Shown here: positions 45,889 to 54,213 of the stretch, piece after piece | Layout: the number at the start of each line of letters is the position of its first letter | Numbering within the stretch: position 1 is the stretch's first letter | Assembly (NCBI RefSeq): GCF_001424755.1 | Contig: NZ_LMRF01000006.1 | Coordinates: 475,862-539,861 of the forward strand | Source: Marmoricola sp. Leaf446 | GTDB lineage: Bacteria > Actinomycetota > Actinomycetes > Propionibacteriales > Nocardioidaceae | Direction: 5' to 3' | Length of the DNA stretch: 64,000 bases | Position numbers and translations under genes: made by a program | Notes under the pieces: generated by a model | Database searches by the model: none | Told to the model about the DNA's origin: nothing | What the model saw: only the letters and a program-made list of their open reading frames with translations

Positions 45889-47355
45889 TCAGGCCTTGGC
45901 GGCGTCGCCCTCGGCGTCCGTCGCGGGCTCGTCCGAGGCGCCGTCGGCACCTTCCTCGGCGGTGTCCGTCGCGGCCTCGTCGGCGGGCGCCTCGGCGGAC
46001 TCGGTCTCCTCGGCAGCGGGCTCGCCCAGGCTGCCGTCGGGACGGAGGTTCTTCAGGTCGACGGGGTTGCCGGACTCGTCGGTGACGGTCGCGGACTCCA
46101 CGATGCTGGCCAGCGCCTTGCCGCGGACGACCTCGGAGACCATCTCGGGCACGTGGTTGTGCTCGAGCATGTGCTTGATGAACTCCTCGGGGTTCTGGCC
46201 CGACTGCTGCGCGCGGCGCATCAGGTGGGCCTGCAGCTCCTCCTGCTCGACGCCGATCTCCTGGCTCTTGGCGATCTCGTCGAGCAGGAACTGCGACGCG
46301 ACGGCGTCGCGCACCCGCTTCTCCAGCTCGGCCTCGAACTCGTCGATGGTCTGCTCCTCGGAGTCGAGGTAGGCCTCCATCGTCATGCCCGCGTAGGCCA
46401 GCTGCTGCTCGATCTCCTGGCGACGGGCGGCGAGCTCCTCGGTGACCAGGGCCTCCGGGAGCGGCACCTCGGCGCCGTCGAGCAGCTGCTCGAGCACCGC
46501 GTCGCGCGCGGCGGCGGCCTGCTCGAGGCGCTTGCCGCGCTCGAGGCGGGTGCTGACGTCGGCGCGCAGCTCCTCGACGGTGTCGAACTCCGAGGCGGTC
46601 TGGGCGAAGTCGTCGTCGAGCTCGGGGAGCTCCTGCTCCTTGACGGCGGAGACCTTGACGGTCACCGAGACGTCCTGGCCGGCGAGGTCGCCGCCCACGA
46701 GCTGGGAGGTGAAGGTCGCCTCCTCGCCGGCGGACAGGCCGCGCAGCGCGTCGTCGATGCCCTCGAGCATGTCGCCCGAGCCCACCTTGTAGGAGTAGTC
46801 GGAGACCTGACCGCCCTCGATGGCCTCGCCGTCGGGGGCGGTGGCCTCGAGGTCGATGGTGACCAGGTCGCCGTCGGCGGCCGCGCGCTCGACGTCCTTG
46901 AGGGTGGCGAAGCGCTCGCGCAGCGCCTCGACCTGCTCCTGGACGTCCTCGTCGCTCACGGCCAGGTCGTCGACCTGCACGCTGAGGCCGTCGTACGACG
47001 GGAGCTCGATGCTCGGCCGCACGTCGACCTCGGCGGTGAACTCGAAGAGCGTGTTGTCCTCGAGCCGGGTCACGTCGATCTCGGGCTGGGCCAGGGGCTG
47101 GAGGTCGTTCTCCTGCAGCGCCTGCACGTAGAGCTGGGGCAGGGCGTCGTTGATCGCCTGGTCGAGGACGGCGCCGCGCCCGACCTGGCGGTCGATCACC
47201 GGCGGCGGCACCTTGCCCTTGCGGAAGCCGGGGATGTTCACCTGCTTGGCGATGGACTGGTAGGCCGCGTCGAGGCTCGGCTTGAGCTCCTCGAAGGGCA
47301 CCTCGACGGTGATCTTGGCCCGGGTCGGGCTCAGCGTCTCGACGGCGCTCTTCAC
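45889..47355 (-). CDS. tig: Trigger factor (ribosome-associated chaperone, PPIase)
   Basis: 488 residues from GTG 47355 with GAGGAG 8 nt upstream. N-terminal ribosome-binding domain with the signature FRKGKVPPPVIDRQVG (GFRKGK), then a FKBP-like PPIase domain (about 160-245; ADGDLVTIDLEATAPDG, GDMLEGIDDALRGLSAGEEA) and the helical C-terminal arms. It ends in an acidic Ala/Glu/Asp-rich tail of about 60 residues. The start is only 40 bp after tRNA-Pro with no visible promoter between, suggesting read-through from the tRNA promoter. Confidence 0.96.
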   Translation of the reverse strand: MKSAVETLSPTRAKITVEVPFEELKPSLDAAYQSIAKQVNIPGFRKGKVPPPVIDRQVGRGAVLDQAINDALPQLYVQALQENDLQPLAQPEIDVTRLEDNTLFEFTAEVDVRPSIELPSYDGLSVQVDDLAVSDEDVQEQVEALRERFATLKDVERAAADGDLVTIDLEATAPDGEAIEGGQVSDYSYKVGSGDMLEGIDDALRGLSAGEEATFTSQLVGGDLAGQDVSVTVKVSAVKEQELPELDDDFAQTASEFDTVEELRADVSTRLERGKRLEQAAAARDAVLEQLLDGAEVPLPEALVTEELAARRQEIEQQLAYAGMTMEAYLDSEEQTIDEFEAELEKRVRDAVASQFLLDEIAKSQEIGVEQEELQAHLMRRAQQSGQNPEEFIKHMLEHNHVPEMVSEVVRGKALASIVESATVTDESGNPVDLKNLRPDGSLGEPAAEETESAEAPADEAATDTAEEGADGASDEPATDAEGDAAKA

Positions 47356-47395
47356 AGGTCTGTCTCCTCGTTGTGGTCGGTGGTGCGTCGTGGGG

Positions 47396-47468
47396 TCGGG
47401 GCGACAGGACTCGAACCTGCGGTCTCCTGCTCCCAAAGCAGGCGCGCTAGCCACTACGCTACGCCCCG
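47396..47468 (-). tRNA. tRNA-Pro (anticodon TGG)
   Basis: Cloverleaf on the minus strand: acceptor CGGGGCG/CGCCCCG with discriminator A, anticodon stem CCTGC/GCAGG around TTTGGGA (anticodon TGG), T-arm GGTTCGAGTCC. No encoded CCA. Confidence 0.95.
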
Positions 47469-47470
47469 CG

Positions 47471-47502
47471 AAGGGCTCTCCCACGGGCGTGGGAAGGCCC
47501 TT
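47471..47502. terminator. Hairpin between tRNA-Gly and tRNA-Pro
   Basis: Stem AAGGGC/GCCCTT with an inner CCCA/TGGG pairing. There is no T-run before tRNA-Pro begins, so it may be a processing or partial terminator signal rather than a full stop. Confidence 0.4.
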
Positions 47503-47506
47503 GCAG

Positions 47507-47577
47507 AGCGGATGACGGGAATCGAACCCGCGTCATCAGTTTGGAAGACTGAGGCTCTACCATTGAGCTACATCCGC
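47507..47577 (-). tRNA. tRNA-Gly (anticodon TCC)
   Basis: 71-nt cloverleaf on the minus strand: acceptor GCGGATG/CATCCGC, discriminator T (usual for bacterial Gly), anticodon loop CTTCCAA giving TCC, T-arm GGTTCGATTCC. First of tRNA-Gly, tRNA-Pro, tig. Confidence 0.95.
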
Positions 47578-47585
47578 GCGCCCGG

Positions 47586-47632
47586 GGCGCGCGTCAGCGC
47601 GCCTGTGCTTCTCGGGCACGGACCATCGTGCC
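47586..47632. terminator. Two hairpins downstream of the SpoIIE-type phosphatase gene
   Basis: GGCGCGC-GTCA-GCGCGCC (47586-47603) and GGCACG-N6-CGTGCC (47615-47632) lie between the phosphatase stop and tRNA-Gly on the minus strand. They probably end the rpiB-glycosylase-phosphatase transcript. No T-run. Confidence 0.4.
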
Positions 47633-47691
47633 ACAGCCGCGTGCCCCGCTCCGAACCAGCCCCGCACCACCGGCGACCCGTCGGCACCGGG

Positions 47692-48777
47692 CTACCAGCG
47701 TCGGTGCACCACGATCAGCGCCCGGTCGTCGTTGGTGTGGGTGATCGCCGAGACGGTCCGCTCCGCGGCGCCGTCGAACCCGCGCTGGAGCATGCCCTCC
47801 CCCAGCCCGGCGAGCTTGTCGATGCCCAGCGCGATGTCGCGCGTCGCCGTCTCCACGAGCCCGTCGGTGAACAGCATCAGGCCGTCGCCGGCCGCCAGCC
47901 GGCCGCGCACGCACTCGAAGTCGGCGTCCGGGATCAGCCCCAGCACCGGGCCGTCGGAGGCGACCACGGTCCACCGTCCGGAGCCCGCGTGCAGCCACAC
48001 CGCCGGCGGGTGGCCGGCCTTGCGCAGCTCGAAGTCGCCGGTCGTGAGGTCGAGGTGCAGGTGGATCGCCGTGGCGAACCCCTCGTCCCAGTCCTGGCCC
48101 AGCAGGTAGGTGTTGGCCGCGGGGAGGAACTCCTCGCCGGGCAGCGCCGAGACGATGCCGTTGAACGCCCCGGACAGGAACAGCGAGCGCGACCCCGCCT
48201 CCACGCCCTTGCCGGAGACGTCGACCAGCACCACGTCGAGGCAGTCGTCGAACGAGCGTCGCGCGACCACGAAGTCGCCGGCGAACTGGGTGCCCCCGGC
48301 CGAGCGCACGACGGCCTCCACCGACCACCGGTCGGGGAGCTCCGGCAGCACCCCCTGGCGCGAGATCCGGTCGCGCAGGTCGACGAACATCGACTCGCCG
48401 CGCGGGCCCGAGACCCCCAGCCGGCTGCGCCGGAAGGACGTGAACAGGATGATCACCGCGACCGCGAAGATGACCGCGGTGCGCACCACGGACCGGTAGT
48501 TCAGGTTCACGCTCGGCTCGAGCAGCATCACGCAGACACCCAGGCACACGAACACCGTGAACCACGGCAGCGAGCGCGGCCCCAGCCACAGGCTGCCGAC
48601 GATCATCGGCAGCACGAGCGTGTTGGCGGGGACGACCGTGGGCCACGCGAAGCCGCTGACCACGAGGCCGACGGTCATCGCCACCAGCACCACGAGCGCC
48701 GGGGTGTCGGACGCGGAGAAGGAGGCCCGCAGCCGGCGGCGCGCGTCGGGCAGGGACAGGGACTCCAGCAGGCTCAC
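47692..48777 (-). CDS. Membrane-anchored PP2C/SpoIIE-type protein phosphatase
   Basis: 361 residues. About four spans in the first ~110 residues (LVVLVAMTVGLVVSGFAW, LVLPMIVGSLWLG, TAVIFAVAVIILFTSF), then a SpoIIE domain with VVRSAGGTQFAGDFVVARR, metal-site VVLVDVSGKGVEAGSRSLFLSGAF, LRKAGHPPAVW and GDGLMLFTDGLVETATRD. This family dephosphorylates anti-anti-sigma factors; no sigma regulator is adjacent. It lies 7 bp after the glycosylase gene, with TAGGGT just upstream as a possible internal promoter. Confidence 0.85.
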   Translation of the reverse strand: MSLLESLSLPDARRRLRASFSASDTPALVVLVAMTVGLVVSGFAWPTVVPANTLVLPMIVGSLWLGPRSLPWFTVFVCLGVCVMLLEPSVNLNYRSVVRTAVIFAVAVIILFTSFRRSRLGVSGPRGESMFVDLRDRISRQGVLPELPDRWSVEAVVRSAGGTQFAGDFVVARRSFDDCLDVVLVDVSGKGVEAGSRSLFLSGAFNGIVSALPGEEFLPAANTYLLGQDWDEGFATAIHLHLDLTTGDFELRKAGHPPAVWLHAGSGRWTVVASDGPVLGLIPDADFECVRGRLAAGDGLMLFTDGLVETATRDIALGIDKLAGLGEGMLQRGFDGAAERTVSAITHTNDDRALIVVHRRW

Positions 48778-48784
48778 GATCGGC

Positions 48785-49624
48785 CTACCCTACGGCGCGG
48801 GAGCGGAACACGGGCTGGCAACGCGGACACCAGAACGAGTTGCGGTGCTGCAGCTCCTCGGTGCGCACGGTCGCCCCGCACACCAGGCAGGGCTGGCCCT
48901 GTCGGCGGTAGACGTAGTTCTTCACGCGTCGGTGCTCGAGCTTCGAGGCCTCCCGGGCGACGGCGGCGTGCTCGGGCCGCAGCGTGCGGATCTGCCCGGC
49001 GCGCACCCCGTCGTGCAGCAGCACCACGAGGTCCTCCCACAGGGCCGCGAACTGGCCGCGGCGCAGCGTCCTGCCGGGCCGCAGCGGGTGCAGCCGGTGC
49101 CGGAACAGCACCTCGGCGCGGTAGACGTTGCCGACCCCGGCCACCACCGCCTGGTCCATCAGCAGCCCGCCGATGGGGGCGCGGCTGCGACTGATGCGGG
49201 CCCAGGCGCGCTCGGGGTCCGCGCCCGGGTCGAGCGGGTCGGGGCCGAGCCGGTCGAGGATGCCCTGGCGCGCCTCCGGGGTGACCAGCTCGCAGGCGGT
49301 GGCACCGCGCAGGTCGGCGTACGCCGAGCCGGAGACCAGCCGCCACCGCACCTGCCCGACCGGGTAGGGCGCCGGACCGGGCTCGGGCACGGGGCGCACC
49401 ACGAACTTGCCGTAGAGGCCGAGGTGCACGTGCACGGCGCGGTCCTGCTCGAAGTCGACGAACAGGTGCTTGCCGCGCGAGCTCGCCCCCAGCAGCGTCA
49501 GCCCGTCGAGCTGCTCGGCGGACTCCTGGAACCGGCCCTGCGGGCTCCCCGAGGCCACGACGTCGCCCGCGAACGCGTCGCGCAGCGAGGTGGCCAGCCG
49601 GAAGAGGGTGTGGCCCTCAGGCAT
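48785..49624 (-). CDS. Fpg/Nei-family DNA glycosylase (endonuclease VIII-like)
   Basis: 279 residues. N-terminal MPEGHTLFRLA gives the catalytic Pro1 and Glu2; the H2TH region is DQAVVAGVGNVYRAEVLFRHRLHP; a C-terminal zinc finger is CLVCGATVRTEELQ...CPRC, ending in the finger residues QPVFRSR. MPEGH resembles actinobacterial Nei2. Excises oxidised bases and cuts AP sites. The start overlaps rpiB by 8 bp. Confidence 0.9.
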   Translation of the reverse strand: MPEGHTLFRLATSLRDAFAGDVVASGSPQGRFQESAEQLDGLTLLGASSRGKHLFVDFEQDRAVHVHLGLYGKFVVRPVPEPGPAPYPVGQVRWRLVSGSAYADLRGATACELVTPEARQGILDRLGPDPLDPGADPERAWARISRSRAPIGGLLMDQAVVAGVGNVYRAEVLFRHRLHPLRPGRTLRRGQFAALWEDLVVLLHDGVRAGQIRTLRPEHAAVAREASKLEHRRVKNYVYRRQGQPCLVCGATVRTEELQHRNSFWCPRCQPVFRSRAVG

Positions 49625-50114
49625 CCGGGCCGAGCCCGACCGCGGACTCCGGCAGCGGCGGCAGCTCGCCCGTCGTCTCGTACGCCGAGAGCATCCCGAT
49701 CCGCCGGGAGTGGCGCTCCTCGCCGGAGAAGTCGGTGCCGAGGAAGACCTCGACGAAGCGGGTCATGTCCTCGAGGCTGTGCATCCGCCCGCCCACCGAG
49801 ACCACGTTGGCGTCGTTGTGCTGGCGTCCGAGCGCGGCGGTCTCCTCGCTCCACGCCAGGGCGCAGCGGACGCCGTCGACCTTGTTGGCCGCGATCTGCT
49901 CGCCGTTGCCGGAGCCGCCGATGACGACGCCGAGGCTGCCGGGGTCGGCGACCACGCCCTGCGCCGCCCGCAGGCAGAACACGGGGTAGTCGTCCTGGGC
50001 GTCGTGGACGAAGGGGCCGTGGTCGACCGGCTCGTGCCCCTGCTCCCGCAACCACCCGACGAGGTGGTCCTTGAGCTCCAGGCCGGCGTGGTCGGAACCG
50101 AGGTGCACGCGCAT
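49617..50114 (-). CDS. rpiB: Ribose-5-phosphate isomerase B
   Basis: 165 residues. LacA/RpiB family: VHLGSDHAGLELKDHLV, active-site region VVIGGSGNGEQIAANKV with the Glu used in actinobacterial RpiB in place of Cys, and HNDANVVSVGGRM. Interconverts ribulose-5- and ribose-5-phosphate in the pentose phosphate pathway. A TAGCCT box ends 6 nt before the ATG. Overlaps the glycosylase gene. Confidence 0.93.
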   Translation of the reverse strand: MRVHLGSDHAGLELKDHLVGWLREQGHEPVDHGPFVHDAQDDYPVFCLRAAQGVVADPGSLGVVIGGSGNGEQIAANKVDGVRCALAWSEETAALGRQHNDANVVSVGGRMHSLEDMTRFVEVFLGTDFSGEERHSRRIGMLSAYETTGELPPLPESAVGLGPDA

Positions 50115-50120
50115 GGCGCC

Positions 50121-50126
50121 AGGCTA
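50121..50126 (-). promoter_or_regulatory. Putative -10 box of a leaderless rpiB promoter
   Basis: TAGCCT on the minus strand, 6 nt before the rpiB ATG at 50114. Confidence 0.4.
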
Positions 50127-50148
50127 GTCCGCGCCCACGTCAGGTGGC

Positions 50149-50718
50149 TCAGCGGGCGAGCAGGGCGTCCAGCCCGACGGCCATCGAGGCCGCCAGCCGG
50201 AAGTCGATGCGCGGGTCGGGCACCGTCACGGTGTAGCGGTCGCGCAGCGACATCTGCCGCTCCGAGCTCATCACCACCTGCCCGGTCTGGGTGTCGACGA
50301 AGTCGAAGTGGAAGGAGAACGGCAGGTCGACGAAGCGCCGCAGGATCGCCACGACCTGGTTGCGCTCGCGGCCGGTCGCCTCGAGCCCGGGCGCGCTGAG
50401 GTGGAAGGTCGAGCGCAGCAGGCTCTGGCCGAAGTCCTTGCGGAAGGAGCCGAGGTGGCCTCCCTCGGCGTCGCGCACGTCGTAGCCCGCGTTGAGGTCC
50501 ATCCGCTGCCGCGCGGCGAAGGAGAACACCGGCTGGGTGCGGCCCTCGTCGCGGAAGAACGTCACCTGCTCCTTGAACGCCATCCGCTTCTGCTGCGCGA
50601 TCGCCATCAGCCGGCCGTCGGACCCGTCGGGGTTCGCCTCGGTGATCGCGTAGCGGTTGACCATCATGGTCACCTTCTGGCGGACGTAGAACCGGGGCAG
50701 GTGCATCTGGGCGCTCAT
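50149..50718 (-). CDS. LURP-one-related family protein
   Basis: 189 residues from ATG 50718, 7 nt after a TAGGGT box. A beta-rich tubby-like fold is suggested by YVRQKVTMMVNRYAITEANPDG, the FKEQVTFFRDEG and GHLGSFRKDFGQSLLRSTFHL strands, and the C-terminal hydrophobic helix RLAASMAVGLDALLAR. Bacterial LURP-one proteins resemble tubby/scramblase folds; function unknown. No close operon partner: 30 bp after the esterase stop and 34 bp before rpiB's start, but each with its own -10. Confidence 0.75.
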   Translation of the reverse strand: MSAQMHLPRFYVRQKVTMMVNRYAITEANPDGSDGRLMAIAQQKRMAFKEQVTFFRDEGRTQPVFSFAARQRMDLNAGYDVRDAEGGHLGSFRKDFGQSLLRSTFHLSAPGLEATGRERNQVVAILRRFVDLPFSFHFDFVDTQTGQVVMSSERQMSLRDRYTVTVPDPRIDFRLAASMAVGLDALLAR

Positions 50719-50725
50719 GGCGCAC

Positions 50726-50731
50726 ACCCTA
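50726..50731 (-). promoter_or_regulatory. Putative -10 box of a leaderless LURP-one gene promoter
   Basis: TAGGGT on the minus strand, 7 nt before ATG 50718; it argues against the GTG at 50727. Confidence 0.4.
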
Positions 50732-50748
50732 GGAGGCCGGGGCCCGCC

Positions 50749-51639
50749 TCAGGGGTGCATCCGCAGGAAGCCGGCCACCTGGCGCGTCAGCGGCTCGGCG
50801 GCGTCGAAGACCGACGGGTGGCGCCAGAAGCCGTGCACCTGCCCGAGGTAGCGCGTGGCCGTCACCTCGACCCCCAGCTCGGCCAGCCGGCGGGCGAGCA
50901 GCTCGCCCTCGTCGCGGAGCGGGTCGCCCTCGGCGGTGGTGACCAGCGTCGGCGGCAGCGTGGCCAGCCGCGCGTCGCTCGAGCGCAGCGGAGCGAGGTC
51001 GGGGTCGTCGAGGTCGGCGGGCGTCCCGGCGTACTGCTGCCAGTACCACTGCGCTCCCCCGCGCTCGAAGCCCACGCCCTCCAGCCCGTACGACGCGCCC
51101 TCGCCCCGCGGGTCGAGGAACGGGTAGGTCAGCGCGAGCGCCGTGAACCGGCCCGGGTGGCGAAGTGCTGCGACCAGGGCGAGGTTGGCTCCCGCGCTGT
51201 CGCCGTGGGCGTACGCCGGGCCGGCCAGACCCTCCGCGTCGGCGTGCGCGTCCAGCCAGCCGACCACGGTGGAGACGTCGTCGGGCGCGGCCGGGAACCG
51301 GTGCTCCGGCGGCCGCCGGTAGTCGACGCCGAGCACGGCCAGGCCACACCGGTCGGCCAGGCGCCGGGCGGCGTTGTCGTGGACCTCGACGTCGTTGAGG
51401 ACGAACCCGCCCCCGTGCAGGTGCACCACCACGCCCGGCGCGGCACCCGCGGGCACGTAGAGGCGGCAGGGGACGCCGTCGGTATCGACGTCACGCACCT
51501 CGGCGACCGGCTCCCGGGGCTCGGCCAGCGCCACGCGCTGCGCCTCGGCGCGGGCCGAGACGACGTCGAAGCCCGGGTCCTGGACCGGGGTGTCGCCCGC
51601 GGCGGCCTCGACCGCGCGGCGGGCCTGGGGGAACAGCAT
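50749..51639 (-). CDS. Alpha/beta hydrolase, hormone-sensitive-lipase family esterase
   Basis: 296 residues. HSL family: oxyanion motif VVHLHGGGFVLND near residue 75, nucleophile elbow AHGDSAGANLALV, acid in TTAEGDPLRDEGE and His in YLGQVHGFWRHPS. Probably an acetyl-esterase/lipase on short acyl esters. ATG shares bases with the metG stop (TGATG), so it is translated from the metG transcript. Confidence 0.9.
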   Translation of the reverse strand: MLFPQARRAVEAAAGDTPVQDPGFDVVSARAEAQRVALAEPREPVAEVRDVDTDGVPCRLYVPAGAAPGVVVHLHGGGFVLNDVEVHDNAARRLADRCGLAVLGVDYRRPPEHRFPAAPDDVSTVVGWLDAHADAEGLAGPAYAHGDSAGANLALVAALRHPGRFTALALTYPFLDPRGEGASYGLEGVGFERGGAQWYWQQYAGTPADLDDPDLAPLRSSDARLATLPPTLVTTAEGDPLRDEGELLARRLAELGVEVTATRYLGQVHGFWRHPSVFDAAEPLTRQVAGFLRMHP

Positions 51640-53444
51640 CAGCCCGCTCCCCCGTCGGAGAGCCGCGCCAGCTCCACGTCGACCACCTCGGGGTCGAGCT
51701 TGGTGAAGACCGGCGTGGGCTTGGCGACCGGGGTGCCCGGCACGACCGGACGGCGCTCCCAGCGGGCCGCGGTGGTGTAGTCGCCGGTCAGGACCGGGTA
51801 GCCCGGGCCGCCGTCGAGGTCCTCGGACTCCACCAGCTGCGGCATCGGCTGCACCCGACCCTCACCGCCCAGCACGAGGTCGACCGCGTTGGCCGAGAAC
51901 GGCAGGAACGGCGAGAGCACCGTGTTGAGGTCGGCCACGCACTGCGTCAGCACGTGCAGCACGGTGCCGAGCCGCTCGCGCTGGTCCTCGCCCTTCAGTG
52001 CCCAGGGCGCGGTGTCGGTGACGTAGCGGTTGACCTCGCCCACGACCTTCATCGCCTCGCCGATCGCGGCCTTCTGCCGGTGCCGCGCGATGAGGTCGCC
52101 GACCACGGTGAAGCTCTGCTCGACCCGGGCCAGCAGCGCCTCGTCGGCCTCGGTGAGCGGGCCCGCCGCCGGGACCTCCCCGAAGCTCTTGGCCACCATC
52201 GAGGCGGTGCGGTTGACCAGGTTGCCCCACCCGGCGACCAGCTCGTCGTTGGTGCGGCGCACGAACTCCGCCCAGGTGAAGTCGCTGTCCTGGTTCTCGG
52301 GGCCGGCAGCCGCGACGAAGTAGCGGAACGCGTCGGGCTGGTAGCGGCTGAGGAGGTCGCGGACGTAGATCACGACGCGCTGCGAGGAGGAGAACTTGCG
52401 GCCCTCCATGGTGAGGAACTCGCTCGAGACCACCTCGGTCGGCAGGTCCAGCTCGCCCAGGCGGCCGGGCTCGCCGCCCCTGTCGCCCTTCCCGGAGTAC
52501 GCCAGCAGCTCGGCCGGCCAGATCTGGCTGTGGAAGGTGATGTTGTCCTTGCCCATGAAGTAGTAGGACAGCGCCTCGGGGTCGTTCCACCACTGCCGCC
52601 ACGCCTCGGGGTCGCCGGTCCTGCGGGCCCACTCGATGCTCGCCGAGAGGTAGCCCACGACGGCGTCGAACCAGACGTAGAGCCGCTTGCTGGGGTTCTC
52701 GCGCCAACCGTCCAGCGGGACCGGGATGCCCCAGTCGATGTCGCGGGTCATCGCGCGCGGCCGGATGTCCTCGAGGATGTTCTGGCTGAACTTGATGACG
52801 TTGGGCCGCCAGGTGCCGCTGGCCTCCCGCTCGTCGAGCCACTCCCCCAGCGCGCCGGCCAGGGCGGGGAGGTCGAGGAAGAAGTGCTGGGTCTCCACGA
52901 ACTCCGGCGTCTCGCCGTTGATGCGCGAGCGCGGGTTCTTCAGGTCGGCGGGGTCGAGCTGGTTGCCGCAGTTGTCGCACTGGTCGCCGCGGGCCTTGTC
53001 GTAGCCGCAGATCGGGCAGGTGCCCTCGATGTAGCGGTCGGGCAGGGTGCGCCCCGTGGACGGGCTGATCGCGCCGTACGTCGTCTGCTCGAGGAAGTAG
53101 CCGTTGGCGTGGACGCCGGTGAAGAGCTCCTGCACCACCGCGGTGTGGTTGCGGGTGGTGGTGCGGGTGTAGAGGTCGTAGGAGATCCCGAGCGCCGCGA
53201 GGTCCTCGGCGATCACCCGGTGGTTGCTGTCGGCCAGCTGCTGCGGCGTCACGCCGGCCTCGTCGGCCGCGATCAGGATCGGGGTGCCGTGCTCGTCGGT
53301 GCCCGAGACCATCAGCACGTCGTGGCCCGCCATCCGCATGTAGCGGCTGAAGACGTCGGAGGGGACGCCGAACCCGGCCACGTGGCCGATGTGGCGGGGG
53401 CCGTTGGCGTAGGGCCAGGCGACGGCGGACAGCACTCTGCTCAT
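51639..53444 (-). CDS. metG: Methionine-tRNA ligase
   Basis: 601 residues from ATG 53444, 7 nt after a TAGGAT box; longer frames add unrelated sequence. Class I: HIGH in [13 protein letters not shown], zinc knuckle [17 protein letters not shown] near residue 145, KMSKS-like KFSSSQRV (about 350) and the anticodon domain. No C-terminal tRNA-binding (EMAP) domain. Charges initiator and elongator tRNA-Met. Confidence 0.96.
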   Translation of the reverse strand: MSRVLSAVAWPYANGPRHIGHVAGFGVPSDVFSRYMRMAGHDVLMVSGTDEHGTPILIAADEAGVTPQQLADSNHRVIAEDLAALGISYDLYTRTTTRNHTAVVQELFTGVHANGYFLEQTTYGAISPSTGRTLPDRYIEGTCPICGYDKARGDQCDNCGNQLDPADLKNPRSRINGETPEFVETQHFFLDLPALAGALGEWLDEREASGTWRPNVIKFSQNILEDIRPRAMTRDIDWGIPVPLDGWRENPSKRLYVWFDAVVGYLSASIEWARRTGDPEAWRQWWNDPEALSYYFMGKDNITFHSQIWPAELLAYSGKGDRGGEPGRLGELDLPTEVVSSEFLTMEGRKFSSSQRVVIYVRDLLSRYQPDAFRYFVAAAGPENQDSDFTWAEFVRRTNDELVAGWGNLVNRTASMVAKSFGEVPAAGPLTEADEALLARVEQSFTVVGDLIARHRQKAAIGEAMKVVGEVNRYVTDTAPWALKGEDQRERLGTVLHVLTQCVADLNTVLSPFLPFSANAVDLVLGGEGRVQPMPQLVESEDLDGGPGYPVLTGDYTTAARWERRPVVPGTPVAKPTPVFTKLDPEVVDVELARLSDGGAG

Positions 53445-53451
53445 GACGCTG

Positions 53452-53457
53452 ATCCTA
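53452..53457 (-). promoter_or_regulatory. Putative -10 box of a leaderless metG promoter
   Basis: TAGGAT on the minus strand, 7 nt before the metG ATG; no Shine-Dalgarno is present. Confidence 0.45.
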
Positions 53458-53501
53458 GGTTCCGGTGACATCTGGCACTGGCGGCGGGGAGGCGCGCTGC
53501 C

Positions 53502-53507
53502 TAGCGT
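53502..53507 (+). promoter_or_regulatory. Putative -10 box of a leaderless GOLPH3-like gene promoter
   Basis: TAGCGT, 7 nt before ATG 53515. Confidence 0.4.
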
Positions 53508-53514
53508 CGTGACC

Positions 53515-54213
53515 ATGACGGACGCACCGCTGCTGATCGCCGAGGACCTGCTGCTGATCCTGCTGGACGACGACTCCGGCAGGCTCACCCACGCGAGCTA
53601 CCTCGACACCGGTCTCGGCGGCGCCCACCTGGTCGACCTGGCCCTGGGCGGGCACGTCGACGTCGACGAGCCCGGCCGGAAGTGGGGCTTCACCCAGGCC
53701 GCCCGGGTCCACGTCACGGGCTCGCTGCCCGGCGACCCGGTGCTGCGGGCGGCGTACGACACGGTGGCGGAGAAGGAGCGCACCGCCCAGGACCTCGTCG
53801 GACGCCTCGGCAGGAAGCAGCGCGACCCGCTGCTCGAGCGGCTCGCCGGGCGCGGGCTGGTCGAGCGGCGCGAGGGCAGGGTGATGGGGCTCTTCCCCAC
53901 CACCCGGTGGCCCGCCGCCGACGCCCGCCACGAGACGCAGGTGCGCCAGGCGCTGGACTCCGCGCTGCTGCGCGGCGGGACGCCCGACCCGCGGACGGCG
54001 GGCCTGGTGGCGCTGCTGCACGGCCTCGGGGTCGCCCACCGCGTGGTGGACCGCGGCGACGTCCCCGCCGGCGAGGTCAAGAAGCGCGCCAAGGCCGTCG
54101 CCGAGGGCGACTGGGCCGCGAAGGGCGTCAAGGACGCCGTCGCTGCGGCCCAGGCCGCGGTGGTGGCGGCCATGGTCGCGTCGTCCGCGGCCGCCACCGC
54201 CGGGTCGAGCTAG
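53515..54213 (+). CDS. GOLPH3/VPS74 (GPP34) family protein
   Basis: 232 residues from ATG 53515. All-helical GPP34 pattern: [85 protein letters not shown] and the C-terminal [38 protein letters not shown]. In eukaryotes GOLPH3 binds PI4P on the Golgi; the actinobacterial members, including several per genome in some species, have no settled role. Its stop overlaps that of the convergent gene in CTAG. Confidence 0.88.
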   Translation: MTDAPLLIAEDLLLILLDDDSGRLTHASYLDTGLGGAHLVDLALGGHVDVDEPGRKWGFTQAARVHVTGSLPGDPVLRAAYDTVAEKERTAQDLVGRLGRKQRDPLLERLAGRGLVERREGRVMGLFPTTRWPAADARHETQVRQALDSALLRGGTPDPRTAGLVALLHGLGVAHRVVDRGDVPAGEVKKRAKAVAEGDWAAKGVKDAVAAAQAAVVAAMVASSAAATAGSS

